Positions 27,478 through 36,458 of a stretch of DNA of 64,000 bases are shown here, piece by piece (position 1 is the first letter of the stretch; every line of letters begins with the position of its first letter). The notes beneath the pieces are model-generated. The model saw nothing but the letters and a program-made list of their open reading frames with translations. It searched no databases and was not told where the DNA came from. A program made the translations under genes and the position numbers. Source of the DNA: DASPKT01 sp035626475 (GTDB lineage Bacteria; Pseudomonadota; Alphaproteobacteria; Azospirillales; Azospirillaceae); NCBI GenBank assembly GCA_035626475.1, contig DASPNP010000021.1, forward strand, positions 114,213 through 178,212, read 5' to 3'.

Positions 27478-28602
27478 ATGAAGCAGATCGACCGCTACCT
27501 CCTGCGCAACCTCGCCGTGGCGACCGTGTTCGTCACCGCCGGGCTGTCCGCGACCATCTGGCTGACCCAGTCGCTGCGGCTGGTGGAGCTGGTGGTGGAG
27601 GGCGGCGCGCCGCTGAAGATGTTCCTGCACCTGGCGGTGCTGACCCTGCCGACCTTCCTGTCGCTGGTGCTGCCCTTCGGCCTGCTGGTGGCGGTGCTGT
27701 TCACCTACAACCGGCTGGTGATGGACAGCGAGCTGGTGGTGATGCGCGCCGCCGGCATGGGGCCCTTCGCGCTGGCCCGGCCGGCGGTGAACCTGGCGGC
27801 GATCGTCATGGGGCTCTGCTTCCTGCTGAACATCTTCCTGGCCCCGGCGGCGCACCGCGAGCTGATCCGGCTGCGGCAGGAGATCCGCAGCGACTATTCC
27901 GCCGTGCTGCTGCGCGCCGGCACCTACAACGACGTCGGCGACGGGCTCACCGTCTATGTCCGCCAGCGCGGTGCCGAGGGCGAGCTCAGGGGCCTGCTGA
28001 TCCACGACGCGCGCGAGCCGGAGAAGCCGGTCACCATCATCGCCGACCGCGGCCTGCTGGTGACGGCCGAGGCGGGGCCGCGCGTGGTGGTCTACAACGG
28101 CGTCCGCCAGCAGGTGGACCGCGCCACCGGCCGGCTGTCGCAGCTGGAGTTCGCCCGCTACGCCGTCGACATCAAGGTGCTGCGCGACACCATGGAGAAG
28201 CGCTGGCCCGACCCGCGCGAGCGGCCGATCACCGAACTGATCTTCGTCTCGGACGACCAGCTGGACCAGCAGTTCAAGGCGCGGTTGCGCGCCGAGCTGC
28301 ACACGCGGCTGGCGACCCCCTTCTTCGGCCCGGCCTTCGCCCTGATCGCCCTGGCGGCGCTGCTGCCGGGCGAGTTCTCGCGCCGGGGGCAGGGGCGCCG
28401 CATCGCCGTGGCCGCGCTGATCGCGCTGGTGCTGCAGAGCATGCTGCTGGGCCTCTCCAACCTCTCCTCGCGCAACGAGGCGCTGGCGCCGCTGCTGTAC
28501 CTGGTGGCCGCCGGGCCGCTGGTGGCCGCCGCCTGGTACCTGCGCAACTGGCGCCTGCTGGCGCGGCTCCGGCGCGGGCGCCAGCCCGTGGCGGCGGGGT
28601 GA
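27478..28602 (+). CDS. lptF: LPS export permease LptF
   Basis: A 374-residue inner-membrane subunit of the LptB2FG ABC transporter, which pulls lipopolysaccharide from the membrane. Residues 1-100 have three hydrophobic helices starting at MKQIDRYLLRNLAVATVF, a periplasmic beta-jellyroll domain follows (about 125-265), and three more helices end the protein. The YjgP/YjgQ family motif is in FNRLVMDSELVVMRAAG form (TYNRLVMDSELVVMRAAG). The start at 27478 is chosen at the conserved MKQIDRY; the open frame upstream is not coding. Translationally close to lptG. Confidence 0.94.
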   Translation: MKQIDRYLLRNLAVATVFVTAGLSATIWLTQSLRLVELVVEGGAPLKMFLHLAVLTLPTFLSLVLPFGLLVAVLFTYNRLVMDSELVVMRAAGMGPFALARPAVNLAAIVMGLCFLLNIFLAPAAHRELIRLRQEIRSDYSAVLLRAGTYNDVGDGLTVYVRQRGAEGELRGLLIHDAREPEKPVTIIADRGLLVTAEAGPRVVVYNGVRQQVDRATGRLSQLEFARYAVDIKVLRDTMEKRWPDPRERPITELIFVSDDQLDQQFKARLRAELHTRLATPFFGPAFALIALAALLPGEFSRRGQGRRIAVAALIALVLQSMLLGLSNLSSRNEALAPLLYLVAAGPLVAAAWYLRNWRLLARLRRGRQPVAAG

Positions 28603-28607
28603 CGGCC

Positions 28608-29699
28608 ATGCGACTGTCCCGGACCCTCTCCCTCTATATCGGCCGCCAGTTCCTGTTCTGGTTCCTGGTGACGCTGGGCGGGCTGCTGGCCATCGTCCTG
28701 CTGCTGGACACGGTGGAGCTGCTGCGCCGCGCCGCCAACAAGCCCGCCGCCGGCTTCGACGTGGTGCTGGGCATGGGGCTGCTGAAGCTGCCGGAGATCG
28801 GGCAGGAGGTGGTGCCCTTCGTCGTGCTGTTCGGCGGCATGTACACCTTCTGGCGCCTGACCCGCAGCCAGGAGCTGGTGGTGGCGCGCGCAAGCGGCAT
28901 CTCCGCCTGGCAGTTCATGGCGCCGGTGCTGGCGGCGGCCGCGCTGATCGGCCTTATCCAGATCGGCATCCTCAACCCGATCTTCTCGGCCATGCTGACC
29001 CGCTACGAGCAGATGGAGAACCGCTATCTGCGCGGCCAGACCAGCTCGCTCGACGTGTCGCGCTCGGGCATCTGGCTGCGGCAGGTGGAGGAGGCGGGCG
29101 GCTACCTGATCCACGCCGAGTCGGTGGTGCCGGGCACGCTGGAGCTGCGCCGGGTGATGATCATCCAGTTCGACGGCGACCGCGCCGCCGGCCGCATCGA
29201 CGCCGTCTCGGCCCTGCTGGTGGAGGGCGCCTGGGAGCTCCGGCAGGCCTGGTTCAACCGCTCGGACCTGCCGGCCGAGTTCGTCGAGCGCCATCTGCTG
29301 CCCACCGAACTGACCGAGGCCAGCATCCAGGAGAGCTTCGCCTCGCCGGAGACGGTGTCCTTCTGGGACCTGCCGCGCTTCATCGAGACGCTGGAGGATA
29401 CCGGCCTGTCCTCGGCCCGGCACCGCATGCACTACCAGTCGCTGCTCGCCCAGCCGGTGCTGTTCTGCGCCATGGTGCTGCTGGCCGGCGCCTTCTCGCT
29501 GCGCCAGGTGCGCCGGGGCGGCACGCTGAACCTGGTGGGGGCGGGGCTGGTAACGGTGCTGGTGCTCTTCGTCGTGCAGGACATCGTCCGCGCGCTGGGC
29601 CAGACCGGCGAGCTGCCGGTGCCGCTGGCCGCCTGGGCGCCGGCGGGCGTGGCGCTCCTGCTGGGCGCCACCGCCCTGTTGCATCTGGAAGACGGCTGA
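28608..29699 (+). CDS. lptG: LPS export permease LptG
   Basis: A 363-residue partner of LptF with the same plan: N-terminal helices (SLYIGRQFLFWFLVTLGG), the coupling-helix region FWRLTRSQELVVARASGIS, a periplasmic jellyroll domain and C-terminal helices. A GTG at 28599 overlaps the lptF stop codon and could be used, but ATG 28608 has GGGGTGA just upstream and starts at the conserved MRLSRTLSLYIGRQF. Followed by surA, so LPS export and outer-membrane protein folding genes are grouped. Confidence 0.94.
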   Translation: MRLSRTLSLYIGRQFLFWFLVTLGGLLAIVLLLDTVELLRRAANKPAAGFDVVLGMGLLKLPEIGQEVVPFVVLFGGMYTFWRLTRSQELVVARASGISAWQFMAPVLAAAALIGLIQIGILNPIFSAMLTRYEQMENRYLRGQTSSLDVSRSGIWLRQVEEAGGYLIHAESVVPGTLELRRVMIIQFDGDRAAGRIDAVSALLVEGAWELRQAWFNRSDLPAEFVERHLLPTELTEASIQESFASPETVSFWDLPRFIETLEDTGLSSARHRMHYQSLLAQPVLFCAMVLLAGAFSLRQVRRGGTLNLVGAGLVTVLVLFVVQDIVRALGQTGELPVPLAAWAPAGVALLLGATALLHLEDG

Positions 29700-29746
29700 C
29701 CGCTTGGTTTGCCACCACCGTCACTTGTCTCTATAAGACAGGCACC

Positions 29747-31069
29747 ATGCTCAGACCCGTGATCCGCATCTCCATGACCGTTCCCTTCCGCCGGCTCGCC
29801 GGCATCGCCGCCATCGCCCTTCTCGCCGCGGCCGGCCCGGCCGGCGCGCAGCAGGCCGACCTGCCGCCGCCTCCGACCGGGCCGCAGCAGCAGGTCGAGC
29901 GCATCGCCGCCGTCATCAATGACGAGATCCTGTCCCAAAGCGACGTGGCCGGGCGCCTGAAGCTGGCGATCGTCACCTCGGGCCTGCCGGACGGTGTGGA
30001 GACGCGCCAGCGCCTGCTGCCGCAGGTCATGCGCCTGCTGGTGGACGAGACGCTGCAGCTGCAGGAGGCGCGGCGCCTCAACCTCGTGGTGACCGAGGAG
30101 GAGATCGACCGGACGCTGAAGGGCCTGGCCGAGCAGAACCGCATGAACCTCGACCAGTTCCGCGAGGCGCTGGTCCGCTCCGGCGTGCCCTATTCGACGC
30201 TGCGCCAGCAGGCGCGCGCCAACCTCGCCTGGTCGAAGCTGGTCCAGCGCCGCATCCGGCCGACCATCCAGATCAGCGACGAGGAGATCGACGCCTATGT
30301 CGAGCGCCTCAAGGAGAATGCCGGCAAGCCGGAATACCTTGTCTCCGAGATCTTCATCCCGGTCGACACGGCCGCCAACGAGGAGGAGGCGGCGCGCCTC
30401 GCCGAGCGTCTGGTGGAGCAGGTCGGCCGAGGCGCCAATTTCGGCGCCGTCGCCCAGCAATTCTCGCAGACCGCCAACGCGGCGGCCGGCGGCGACATGG
30501 GCTGGATCCAGCAGGGCCAGCTCGAGCCCGAGCTGGACCGCGCGCTGCAGCTGCTGCAGGCCGGCCAGATGTCGCGCCCGCTGCGCGGCTCCACCGGCTT
30601 CCACATCCTGCTGGTCCGCGACCAGCGCCTGGTGACCGCCGGCAACCCGGCCGAGATCAAGGTGGCGCTGCGCCAGCTGGTGCTGCCGCTCACCGGCACC
30701 GACCCGAAGCCGCAGTACGACATCGCCGAGGAGATCGCCAAGCAGGCCACCAGCTGCGACGCGCTGGGCCAGGCCGCGGCCCAGGTGCCGGGCAGCCAGA
30801 TGGGCGAGCTGCCCATGACCCCGCTGGGCGAGATCCCCGAGAACTTCTCGCGCATCGTCTCCCGCCTGGGCGTCGGCCAGCCGAGCCAGCCGCTGGTCAC
30901 CGACCGCGGCGTCATGCTGCTGATGGTCTGCGACCGCGAGGTGCCCGAGGGCAGCACGCCGCCGCGCGACCAGATCATCAACCAGCTGGGGCTGGAGCGG
31001 ATGGACATGCTGCAGCGCCGCTATCTGCGCGACCTGCGCCGTACCGCCTTCATCGACATGCGCGTGTGA
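29747..31069 (+). CDS. surA: periplasmic chaperone/peptidyl-prolyl isomerase SurA
   Basis: A 440-residue chaperone that escorts outer-membrane proteins through the periplasm. A signal peptide ends near LAAAGPAGAQQ (about residue 36 from this start). SurA_N begins VERIAAVINDEILSQSDV. The first parvulin domain runs PEYLVSEIFIPV to GFHILLVRDQR; a second, more degenerate one covers about 340-420 and lacks several consensus residues. A second in-frame ATG (29774) lacks a ribosome site. The gene is 47 bases from lptG and touches pdxA, the typical surA-pdxA-rsmA order. Confidence 0.94.
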   Translation: MLRPVIRISMTVPFRRLAGIAAIALLAAAGPAGAQQADLPPPPTGPQQQVERIAAVINDEILSQSDVAGRLKLAIVTSGLPDGVETRQRLLPQVMRLLVDETLQLQEARRLNLVVTEEEIDRTLKGLAEQNRMNLDQFREALVRSGVPYSTLRQQARANLAWSKLVQRRIRPTIQISDEEIDAYVERLKENAGKPEYLVSEIFIPVDTAANEEEAARLAERLVEQVGRGANFGAVAQQFSQTANAAAGGDMGWIQQGQLEPELDRALQLLQAGQMSRPLRGSTGFHILLVRDQRLVTAGNPAEIKVALRQLVLPLTGTDPKPQYDIAEEIAKQATSCDALGQAAAQVPGSQMGELPMTPLGEIPENFSRIVSRLGVGQPSQPLVTDRGVMLLMVCDREVPEGSTPPRDQIINQLGLERMDMLQRRYLRDLRRTAFIDMRV

Positions 31070-31071
31070 GC

Positions 31072-32091
31072 ATGAGCGGCGCCGGCCTCCCGCCGCTCGC
31101 CCTGACCATGGGCGAGCCCGCCGGCATCGGCGGGGAGATCGCGCTGATGGCCTGGGCGGCGCGCCGTGAGCGGGCCCTGCCGCCCTTCCTGCTGCTGGAC
31201 GATCCTGCCCGGCTGGCGGACCTCGCCCGCCGCATCGGGCTGGACGTGCCGGTGCGCGCGGTGGCGTCCCCGGAGGAGGCCGCCGGCCTCTTCGACTCGG
31301 CCCTGCCGGTCCTGCCCGTCGCGCTGGCCGTGCCGGCGGAACCCGGCCGACCTGACCCGGCCAACGGCAGGGCGGTGATCGAGAGCATCGACCGGGCGGT
31401 GGAGCTGGTCCGCCAGGGCAGGGCAGCGGCGGTCGTCACCAACCCGATCCAGAAGAGCAGCCTCTACGCCGCCGGCTTCAAGCATCCCGGCCATACCGAG
31501 TATCTGGCGCACCTGGCCGGCATGGCGGAGGAGCCGGTCATGCTGCTGGAGGGCGGCGGCCTGCGGGTGGTGCTGGCGACGATCCATGTCCCGCTGGTGG
31601 AGGTGCCGAAGGTGCTGACCAAGGACGCCATCGTCCATGTCGCACGGGTGACCGCCCGGGCCCTGCGCACCGACTTCGGCGTGGCGAGCCCGCGCCTCGC
31701 CGTGGCCGGGCTGAACCCGCATGCGGGCGAGGCGGGCACCATCGGGCGCGAGGAGATCGATGTGATCGTCCCCGCCGTGAGCGCGCTGCGGGCCGAGGGG
31801 ATCGACGCGCAGGGGCCGTACCCGTCGGACACGCTGTTCCATGCCGGCGCCCGCGCCCGCTACGACGCGGTGGTCTGCATGTACCACGACCAGGGGCTGA
31901 TCCCGCTGAAGACGCTGGATTTCGACACGGGCGTGAACGTGACGCTGGGCCTGCCCTTCGTCCGCACCTCGCCCGACCACGGCACCGCCACCGGCATCGC
32001 CGGCACCGGTACCGCCAGCCCGTCCAGCCTGATCCAGGCCATGCTGACCGCCCGTGACATCGCCGCGCGCCGGCGGGGGAAGGGCGCATGA
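31072..32091 (+). CDS. pdxA: 4-hydroxythreonine-4-phosphate dehydrogenase
   Basis: A 339-residue metal- and NAD-dependent dehydrogenase in pyridoxal 5'-phosphate synthesis. It starts LALTMGEPAGIGGEIAL, has the substrate/metal region HPGHTEYLAHLAG and the DIHPH-type motif as GLNPHAGE, and the diagnostic MYHDQGLIPLKTLDF with the third metal His. GTG 31066 overlapping the surA stop is an alternative start two codons upstream. It overlaps rsmA by four bases. Confidence 0.95.
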   Translation: MSGAGLPPLALTMGEPAGIGGEIALMAWAARRERALPPFLLLDDPARLADLARRIGLDVPVRAVASPEEAAGLFDSALPVLPVALAVPAEPGRPDPANGRAVIESIDRAVELVRQGRAAAVVTNPIQKSSLYAAGFKHPGHTEYLAHLAGMAEEPVMLLEGGGLRVVLATIHVPLVEVPKVLTKDAIVHVARVTARALRTDFGVASPRLAVAGLNPHAGEAGTIGREEIDVIVPAVSALRAEGIDAQGPYPSDTLFHAGARARYDAVVCMYHDQGLIPLKTLDFDTGVNVTLGLPFVRTSPDHGTATGIAGTGTASPSSLIQAMLTARDIAARRRGKGA

Positions 32092-32930
32092 GCCGCGTCG
32101 ACGATCTCCCGCCGCTGCGCGAGGTCATCGCGCGCTTCGACCTGGGCGCCCGCAAGTCGCTGGGCCAGCACTTCCTGTTCGACCTGAACCTCACGGCCCG
32201 CGTCGCCCGCGCCGCCGGCGACCTGACCGGCGTGACGGTGGTGGAGGTCGGGCCCGGCCCCGGCGGCCTGACCCGCGCCCTGCTGGGCACCAACGCCCGC
32301 GAGGTTGTGGCGGTGGAGCGCGACCCGCGCTTCGTCGAGGCGCTGGCCGAGGTGATCGAGGCGGCGGAGGGCCGGCTGCGGCTGGTGCAGGCCGACGCGC
32401 TGAAGGTCGACCTGGAGGAGCTGGTGCCGGCGCCGCGCGCCGTCATCGCCAACCTGCCCTACAATGTCGGCACGCCGCTGCTGTTCGGCTGGCTGCGCCG
32501 CATGGAGGCGTTCCGCAGCCTGACCCTGATGTTCCAGAAGGAGGTCGTGGACCGCATCGTCGCCGAGCCGCGCAGCAAGGCGTACGGCCGGCTGGCGGTC
32601 ATGTGCCAGTGGCGGGCCGAGTGCCGCTCCGCCTTCGACATACCGGCCCGCGCCTTCACCCCGCCGCCCAAGGTCGTCTCCGCCGTCGTGCACATGACGC
32701 CGCGCTCCATGCCGGCCGACGCGCCCGACTTCGAGACCATGGAGACGGTGGTCGGCGCCGCCTTCAACCAGCGCCGCAAGATGCTGCGTGCCAGCCTGAA
32801 GGCGCTGGGCATGGACACCGAGTCGCTGATCCTCGAGGCCGGTCTGGAGCCCACCGCCCGGGCGGAGGAGATCGACGTCGCCGGCTTCGTGGCGCTGGCG
32901 AAGGCCTGGGCGGCCCAGCGCGGCGCCTGA
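32088..32930 (+). CDS. rsmA: 16S rRNA (adenine1518/1519-N6) dimethyltransferase
   Basis: A 280-residue SAM-dependent enzyme (KsgA) that dimethylates two adjacent adenines in the 3' hairpin of 16S rRNA late in 30S assembly. KSLGQHFLFDLNL is the family N-terminus; the SAM motif is EVGPGPGGLTRALL; the catalytic motif is NLPYNVGTPLLF. The C-terminal helical domain includes FNQRRKMLRASLK. Starts within the pdxA stop (ATGA). Confidence 0.96.
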   Translation: MSRVDDLPPLREVIARFDLGARKSLGQHFLFDLNLTARVARAAGDLTGVTVVEVGPGPGGLTRALLGTNAREVVAVERDPRFVEALAEVIEAAEGRLRLVQADALKVDLEELVPAPRAVIANLPYNVGTPLLFGWLRRMEAFRSLTLMFQKEVVDRIVAEPRSKAYGRLAVMCQWRAECRSAFDIPARAFTPPPKVVSAVVHMTPRSMPADAPDFETMETVVGAAFNQRRKMLRASLKALGMDTESLILEAGLEPTARAEEIDVAGFVALAKAWAAQRGA

Positions 32931-33022
32931 ACGCTGATTCCCGCCGCGCGTGCGGAACCGCCACGCGCCTGCCATCATTGACCCGCCTGATCGCCCGAGC
33001 GCCACTTTCCGACGGACCCCGC

Positions 33023-33691
33023 ATGACCCGCCTGTTCAGCCCGCTCTTCCTCGCCGCGTTCCTGCTGGCCGGCACCGCCCACGCCCAGGAACCGGCGCCC
33101 GGGCACAACCAGATCCCCTACAAGGACCTCTCGGCCATCGCCAAGCGCATCGGCGAGGTGAAGACGCCGATCGACCGGCTGCTGATCCAGACCAGGGCGA
33201 AGCCGAAGGACGAGAAGCGGGCGCCCGACAGCGTCGCCATGGTGATCAAGGCCAAGGCGGGCGACATCAAGGTGCCGATCGCCGCCGACGGCGCCTTCTC
33301 GCTGCCGATCGATCCCGCCCTTGAGGCGGAGAACCCGATGATCGACGTGAACGTGCCCAAGGGGCAGCTGGGCATCGAGGTCAACATCCGCGCCAAGCCG
33401 CTGGGGCAGGCCTTCCGCTACGCCGACGCGGCCGCCGCGATGGACCAGTTCGACGCGCTGATCGAAGAGCAGGCCGGCATGATGGCGCTGATGGCGCCCT
33501 CCGCGAAGGCGTTCGGGGTGAAGTGCGGCGCCGACTGCAAGGCTACGCTGGCTCTGGCCGCCGGCGACAAGGTCATCGCCGCCGGTGAGGGCGGCATCGT
33601 GCCGATCCCGCGCGACAAGAAGCTCGCCAAGGAGAACCCCGCCATCACCGTATCCCACCCCGTCGAGGCGGCGCTGATCCGGACGAAGTGA
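33023..33691 (+). CDS. periplasmic protein of unknown function (possibly DUF2987-like)
   Basis: A 222-residue exported protein. Residues 1-22 form a signal peptide (LFLAAFLLAGTAHAQ). The mature part begins IPYKDLSAIAKRIGEVKTP, then has a beta-rich region with IKAKAGDIKVPIAADGAFSLPIDPALEAENP, in which a predicted loading segment LPI..AL..ENP resembles DUF2987 proteins of other proteobacteria. Two cysteines (KCGADCK) near residue 172 could be disulphide bonded. It is 92 bases downstream of rsmA and probably a separate unit. Function unknown. Confidence 0.65.
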   Translation: MTRLFSPLFLAAFLLAGTAHAQEPAPGHNQIPYKDLSAIAKRIGEVKTPIDRLLIQTRAKPKDEKRAPDSVAMVIKAKAGDIKVPIAADGAFSLPIDPALEAENPMIDVNVPKGQLGIEVNIRAKPLGQAFRYADAAAAMDQFDALIEEQAGMMALMAPSAKAFGVKCGADCKATLALAAGDKVIAAGEGGIVPIPRDKKLAKENPAITVSHPVEAALIRTK

Positions 33692-33701
33692 GGCCTAGTA
33701 T

Positions 33702-33724
33702 CCTTCTCCCCTTGCGGGAGAAGG
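33702..33724. repeat. R4-type hairpin repeat
   Basis: CCTTCTCCC-CTTGC-GGGAGAAGG, a perfect 9-bp stem just past the stop of the periplasmic protein gene. Together with the copy at 33874-33896 it bounds a spacer of about 200 bp between convergent genes. Confidence 0.6.
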
Positions 33725-33873
33725 AGGGACCCGCCGCGAAGCGGTGGAAGGATGAGGGGTGGACCAGCGAAGCTGGGCCTTCTCAACGGCTGGTCTCGGG
33801 GGGGAGCGGTCGAGAACGTCTGCCTGCGGCGTCCGACCCCTCACCCTCCCATTGCTGGCGCAATGGGGCCCAT

Positions 33874-33896
33874 CCCTCTCCCTCAGGGGGAGAGGG
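33874..33896. repeat. R4-type hairpin repeat
   Basis: CCCTCTCCC-TCAGG-GGGAGAGGG, next to the 3' end of gmk. In the gmk direction no clear T-run follows. Confidence 0.6.
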
Positions 33897-33904
33897 ATTT
33901 CCTG

Positions 33905-34591
33905 TCACAGCCCCGACTGCAGGCCCTTCACGAATTCCGACAGGCCGATCTGGCGGCGGCGCTTCAGGCGTTCGGAGTTCAGGATGCCGCGCACCCGCTC
34001 CACCGACTCGTCGATGTCGCGGTTGACGATGACGTAGTCGTACTCGGCCCAGTGGCTCATCTCGTCGGCGGCCTTGGACATGCGCTTTGCGATCTCCTGG
34101 GCGCTGTCCTGGGCGCGGCTGGTGAGGCGGCGCTCCAGCTCATGGGCGGAGGGCGGCAGGATGAAGACGCTGACCAGATCGTCCCGCGCCTTCTCCGCCA
34201 ACTGCTGCGTGCCCTGCCAGTCGATGTCGAACAGCACGTCGCGGCCATTGCGGAGGTAGCCCTCCACCGCCTCGCGGGGGGTGCCGTAGTAGTTCCCGAA
34301 GACCTTGGCGTATTCCAGCAGCTGGCCCCGGTTCACCATCAGGTCGAACTCGGTGAGGTCGACGAAATGGTAGTCGACGCCGGCCACCTCGCCCGGCCGC
34401 TTGGCGCGGGTGGTGGCCGACACCGACATGCAGAGATTGCCGTCCTGCTCCATCAGCCGGCGCGAGATCGTCGTCTTGCCGGCGCCGCTGGGGGAGGAGA
34501 GGACCAGCATCAGGCCGCGGCGGTGGATGTCGCCGGGGCGCGCACTGTCGGAATCGGGGGTGTGGGACGTCTGCATGGGACCCGTCGTCAT
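33905..34591 (-). CDS. gmk: guanylate kinase
   Basis: A 228-residue kinase making GDP from GMP and ATP. Walker A is SSPSGAGKTTI, and the GMP-binding part is SVSATTRAKRPGEVAGVDYHFV; the lid contains RLTSRAQDSAQEIAKRM. About 25 residues precede the kinase core (MTTGPMQTSH), so the exact start is uncertain; ATG 34591 overlaps the yicC stop by four bases and is chosen for coupling, while ATG 34576 is also possible. Confidence 0.94.
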   Translation of the reverse strand: MTTGPMQTSHTPDSDSARPGDIHRRGLMLVLSSPSGAGKTTISRRLMEQDGNLCMSVSATTRAKRPGEVAGVDYHFVDLTEFDLMVNRGQLLEYAKVFGNYYGTPREAVEGYLRNGRDVLFDIDWQGTQQLAEKARDDLVSVFILPPSAHELERRLTSRAQDSAQEIAKRMSKAADEMSHWAEYDYVIVNRDIDESVERVRGILNSERLKRRRQIGLSEFVKGLQSGL

Positions 34592-35457
34592 TCGATGTTC
34601 TGGACCTGCTCGCGGAACTGCTCGATCGTGGCCTTCAGGTCGAGGCCGATCCGGGTCAGGTCCACGTCGGCGGACTTGGAGCAAAGCGTGTTGGCCTCGC
34701 GGTTGAACTCCTGGCACAGGAAGTCCAGCCGGCGGCCGACGGCGGCACCCTCGGCCAGCAGCGCACGGGCCTGGGATATGTGGGCGCGCAGCCGGTCCAG
34801 CTCCTCGCGCACGTCGGCCTTGCCGATCAGCAGCGCCGCCTCCTGGGCCAGGCGCTCCTCCGACAGCATGGGAAAATTCTCCAGCAGCGCCCGCACCTGC
34901 TGGCGCAGCCGCTCGCGGATGGCGTCCGGCTGCAGCGAGGCCGTGGCACCGGCGGCATCCGTCAGCCTGACGATCTCGTCGAGATGCGCCGATAGGACCG
35001 CCTTCAGCGCGGCGCCCTCGTCCAGGCGCGCTTGGGCCAGCTTCTCGACCGCCTCCGTCACGGAGCGGGCGATGGCGGCCTCGACGGCGGCGCGGTCCTC
35101 CTCGGTCTCCGACTCCTCGACCGGCTCGATGATGCCGCGGATGGCGAGCAGCGCGTCGAGGCGCGGCGGGGCGGCACCGGCGCCCTCGATCTCGCGGGCG
35201 AGGCCCATCACCTCGGCCAGCAGCTCACGGTTCAGCCGCAGCGTGGTCGGCGCGCCGACGCGCGAGACGGTGAGGGTCAGGCTGACATTGCCGCGCTTCA
35301 GCAGCCGCGCCACCTCCTGCCGGGCCAGCGCCTCCATGGCGTCGAAGCCGTTCGGCACCCGCGCCCGCACGTCCAGCGCCTTGCCGTTGACACTCCGCAC
35401 CTCGACCATCCAGGACACCGCGCCCAGGCCGCCCTCCGCCCGGGCGAAGCCGGTCAT
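34588..35457 (-). CDS. YicC/YloC family endoribonuclease
   Basis: A 289-residue protein of the YicC family, described as endoribonucleases in E. coli and B. subtilis. It starts MTGFARAEG, has VEVRSVNGKALDVRARVP and ends with SADVDLTRIGLDLKATIEQFREQVQNIE, matching the YicC N-domain and DUF1732 C-terminus. The start is uncertain: ATG 35457 begins at the conserved MTGFAR but has no ribosome site, whereas GTG at 35523 has AGGAAG five bases ahead and would add 22 residues. Usually near mltG and gmk; here it is coupled to gmk. Confidence 0.9.
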   Translation of the reverse strand: MTGFARAEGGLGAVSWMVEVRSVNGKALDVRARVPNGFDAMEALARQEVARLLKRGNVSLTLTVSRVGAPTTLRLNRELLAEVMGLAREIEGAGAAPPRLDALLAIRGIIEPVEESETEEDRAAVEAAIARSVTEAVEKLAQARLDEGAALKAVLSAHLDEIVRLTDAAGATASLQPDAIRERLRQQVRALLENFPMLSEERLAQEAALLIGKADVREELDRLRAHISQARALLAEGAAVGRRLDFLCQEFNREANTLCSKSADVDLTRIGLDLKATIEQFREQVQNIE

Positions 35458-35605
35458 GCTCGCGACCAACCCAGAATTGGGGGGGGCTGTCTTGACGCCG
35501 GATGTCTTGGATTGAGCGGCCACGGGCTTCCTGGACGGGCTGGAGAGGGGTAATGCTTCGGATGGCGGGTTATAGCCCGCACCGGGCATTCCAGGGAAGG
35601 AAAGC

Positions 35606-36367
35606 ATGCGCGATCCCCGACGCATCCTCATCACGGGCGCCTCCAGCGGCATCGGCGAGGCGCTGGCGCTGGACTACGCCGCCCCCGGCGTCTCGCTGCT
35701 GCTGACGGGCCGCGACTCGGCGCGCCTGGCCGACGTGGCCGCGCGCTGCCGGGCCAAGGGGGCGGAGGCCGAGGGCGCCGTCCTCGACGTCACCGAGCGC
35801 GAGCGGCTGGCCGAGTGGATAATGGCGCGCGATGCCGCCGGGCCGATCGACCTGGTCATCGCCAATGCCGGCATCTCCGCCGGGACCGGCGACGGCACCG
35901 AATCGGAGGAGCAGGCGCGGCGCATCTTCCAGGTGAATGTCGACGGCGTGCTGAACACGCTGCACCCGCTGGTCCCGGCCATGCGGGCGCGGCGGCACGG
36001 GCAGCTCGCCATCGTCAGCTCGGTCGCGGGCTTCCGGGGCTTTCCCGGAGCGCCGGCCTATTGCGGGTCGAAGGCGGCGGTGCGGGTCTATGGCGAGGCG
36101 CTGCGCGGCGATCTGGCGCCGTTCGGCATCGGCGTCTCGGTGATCTGCCCGGGCTTCGTCCGCTCCCGCATGACTGATGTGAACAAGTTCCGCATGCCGC
36201 TGCTGATGGACGCCGACCGCGCCGCGGGCATCATCCGCCGGGGCTTGGCGGCGAACCGGGCGCGCATCGCTTTCCCGTTCCCCACCTATGCCGCGACCTG
36301 GCTGCTGGGGCTGCTGCCGCCCTTCCTCACCGACCCGCTGCTGCGCCTGACCCCGCGGAAGGAATAG
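35606..36367 (+). CDS. short-chain dehydrogenase/reductase
   Basis: A 253-residue SDR: cofactor motif TGASSGIG at about 10-17, NAGIS as the NNAG equivalent, SSVAGFRG with the catalytic Ser, and YCGSKAA with Tyr and Lys. PGFVRSRMTD follows. The last 50 residues are long and hydrophobic (FPFPTYAATWLLGLLPPFL), which suggests membrane association and fits SDRs acting on lipid substrates. The start is divergent from yicC and lies within the open frame upstream of it, so the two 5' ends are very close. Confidence 0.87.
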   Translation: MRDPRRILITGASSGIGEALALDYAAPGVSLLLTGRDSARLADVAARCRAKGAEAEGAVLDVTERERLAEWIMARDAAGPIDLVIANAGISAGTGDGTESEEQARRIFQVNVDGVLNTLHPLVPAMRARRHGQLAIVSSVAGFRGFPGAPAYCGSKAAVRVYGEALRGDLAPFGIGVSVICPGFVRSRMTDVNKFRMPLLMDADRAAGIIRRGLAANRARIAFPFPTYAATWLLGLLPPFLTDPLLRLTPRKE

Positions 36368-36458
36368 GGTCATGGTTACCATCCGTAACAAATCGGCGGT
36401 CGACTGAAACAGGGGAATGGAGAACACAGGCGCGCGGGGCACATCAGGGAGCAACGAC

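Noticed and set aside
32054..33691. 545-codon frame spanning rsmA and the next gene in another frame
   Set aside because: Only its last 222 codons (from 33023) are coding, beginning with a signal peptide; the rest is an rsmA shadow.
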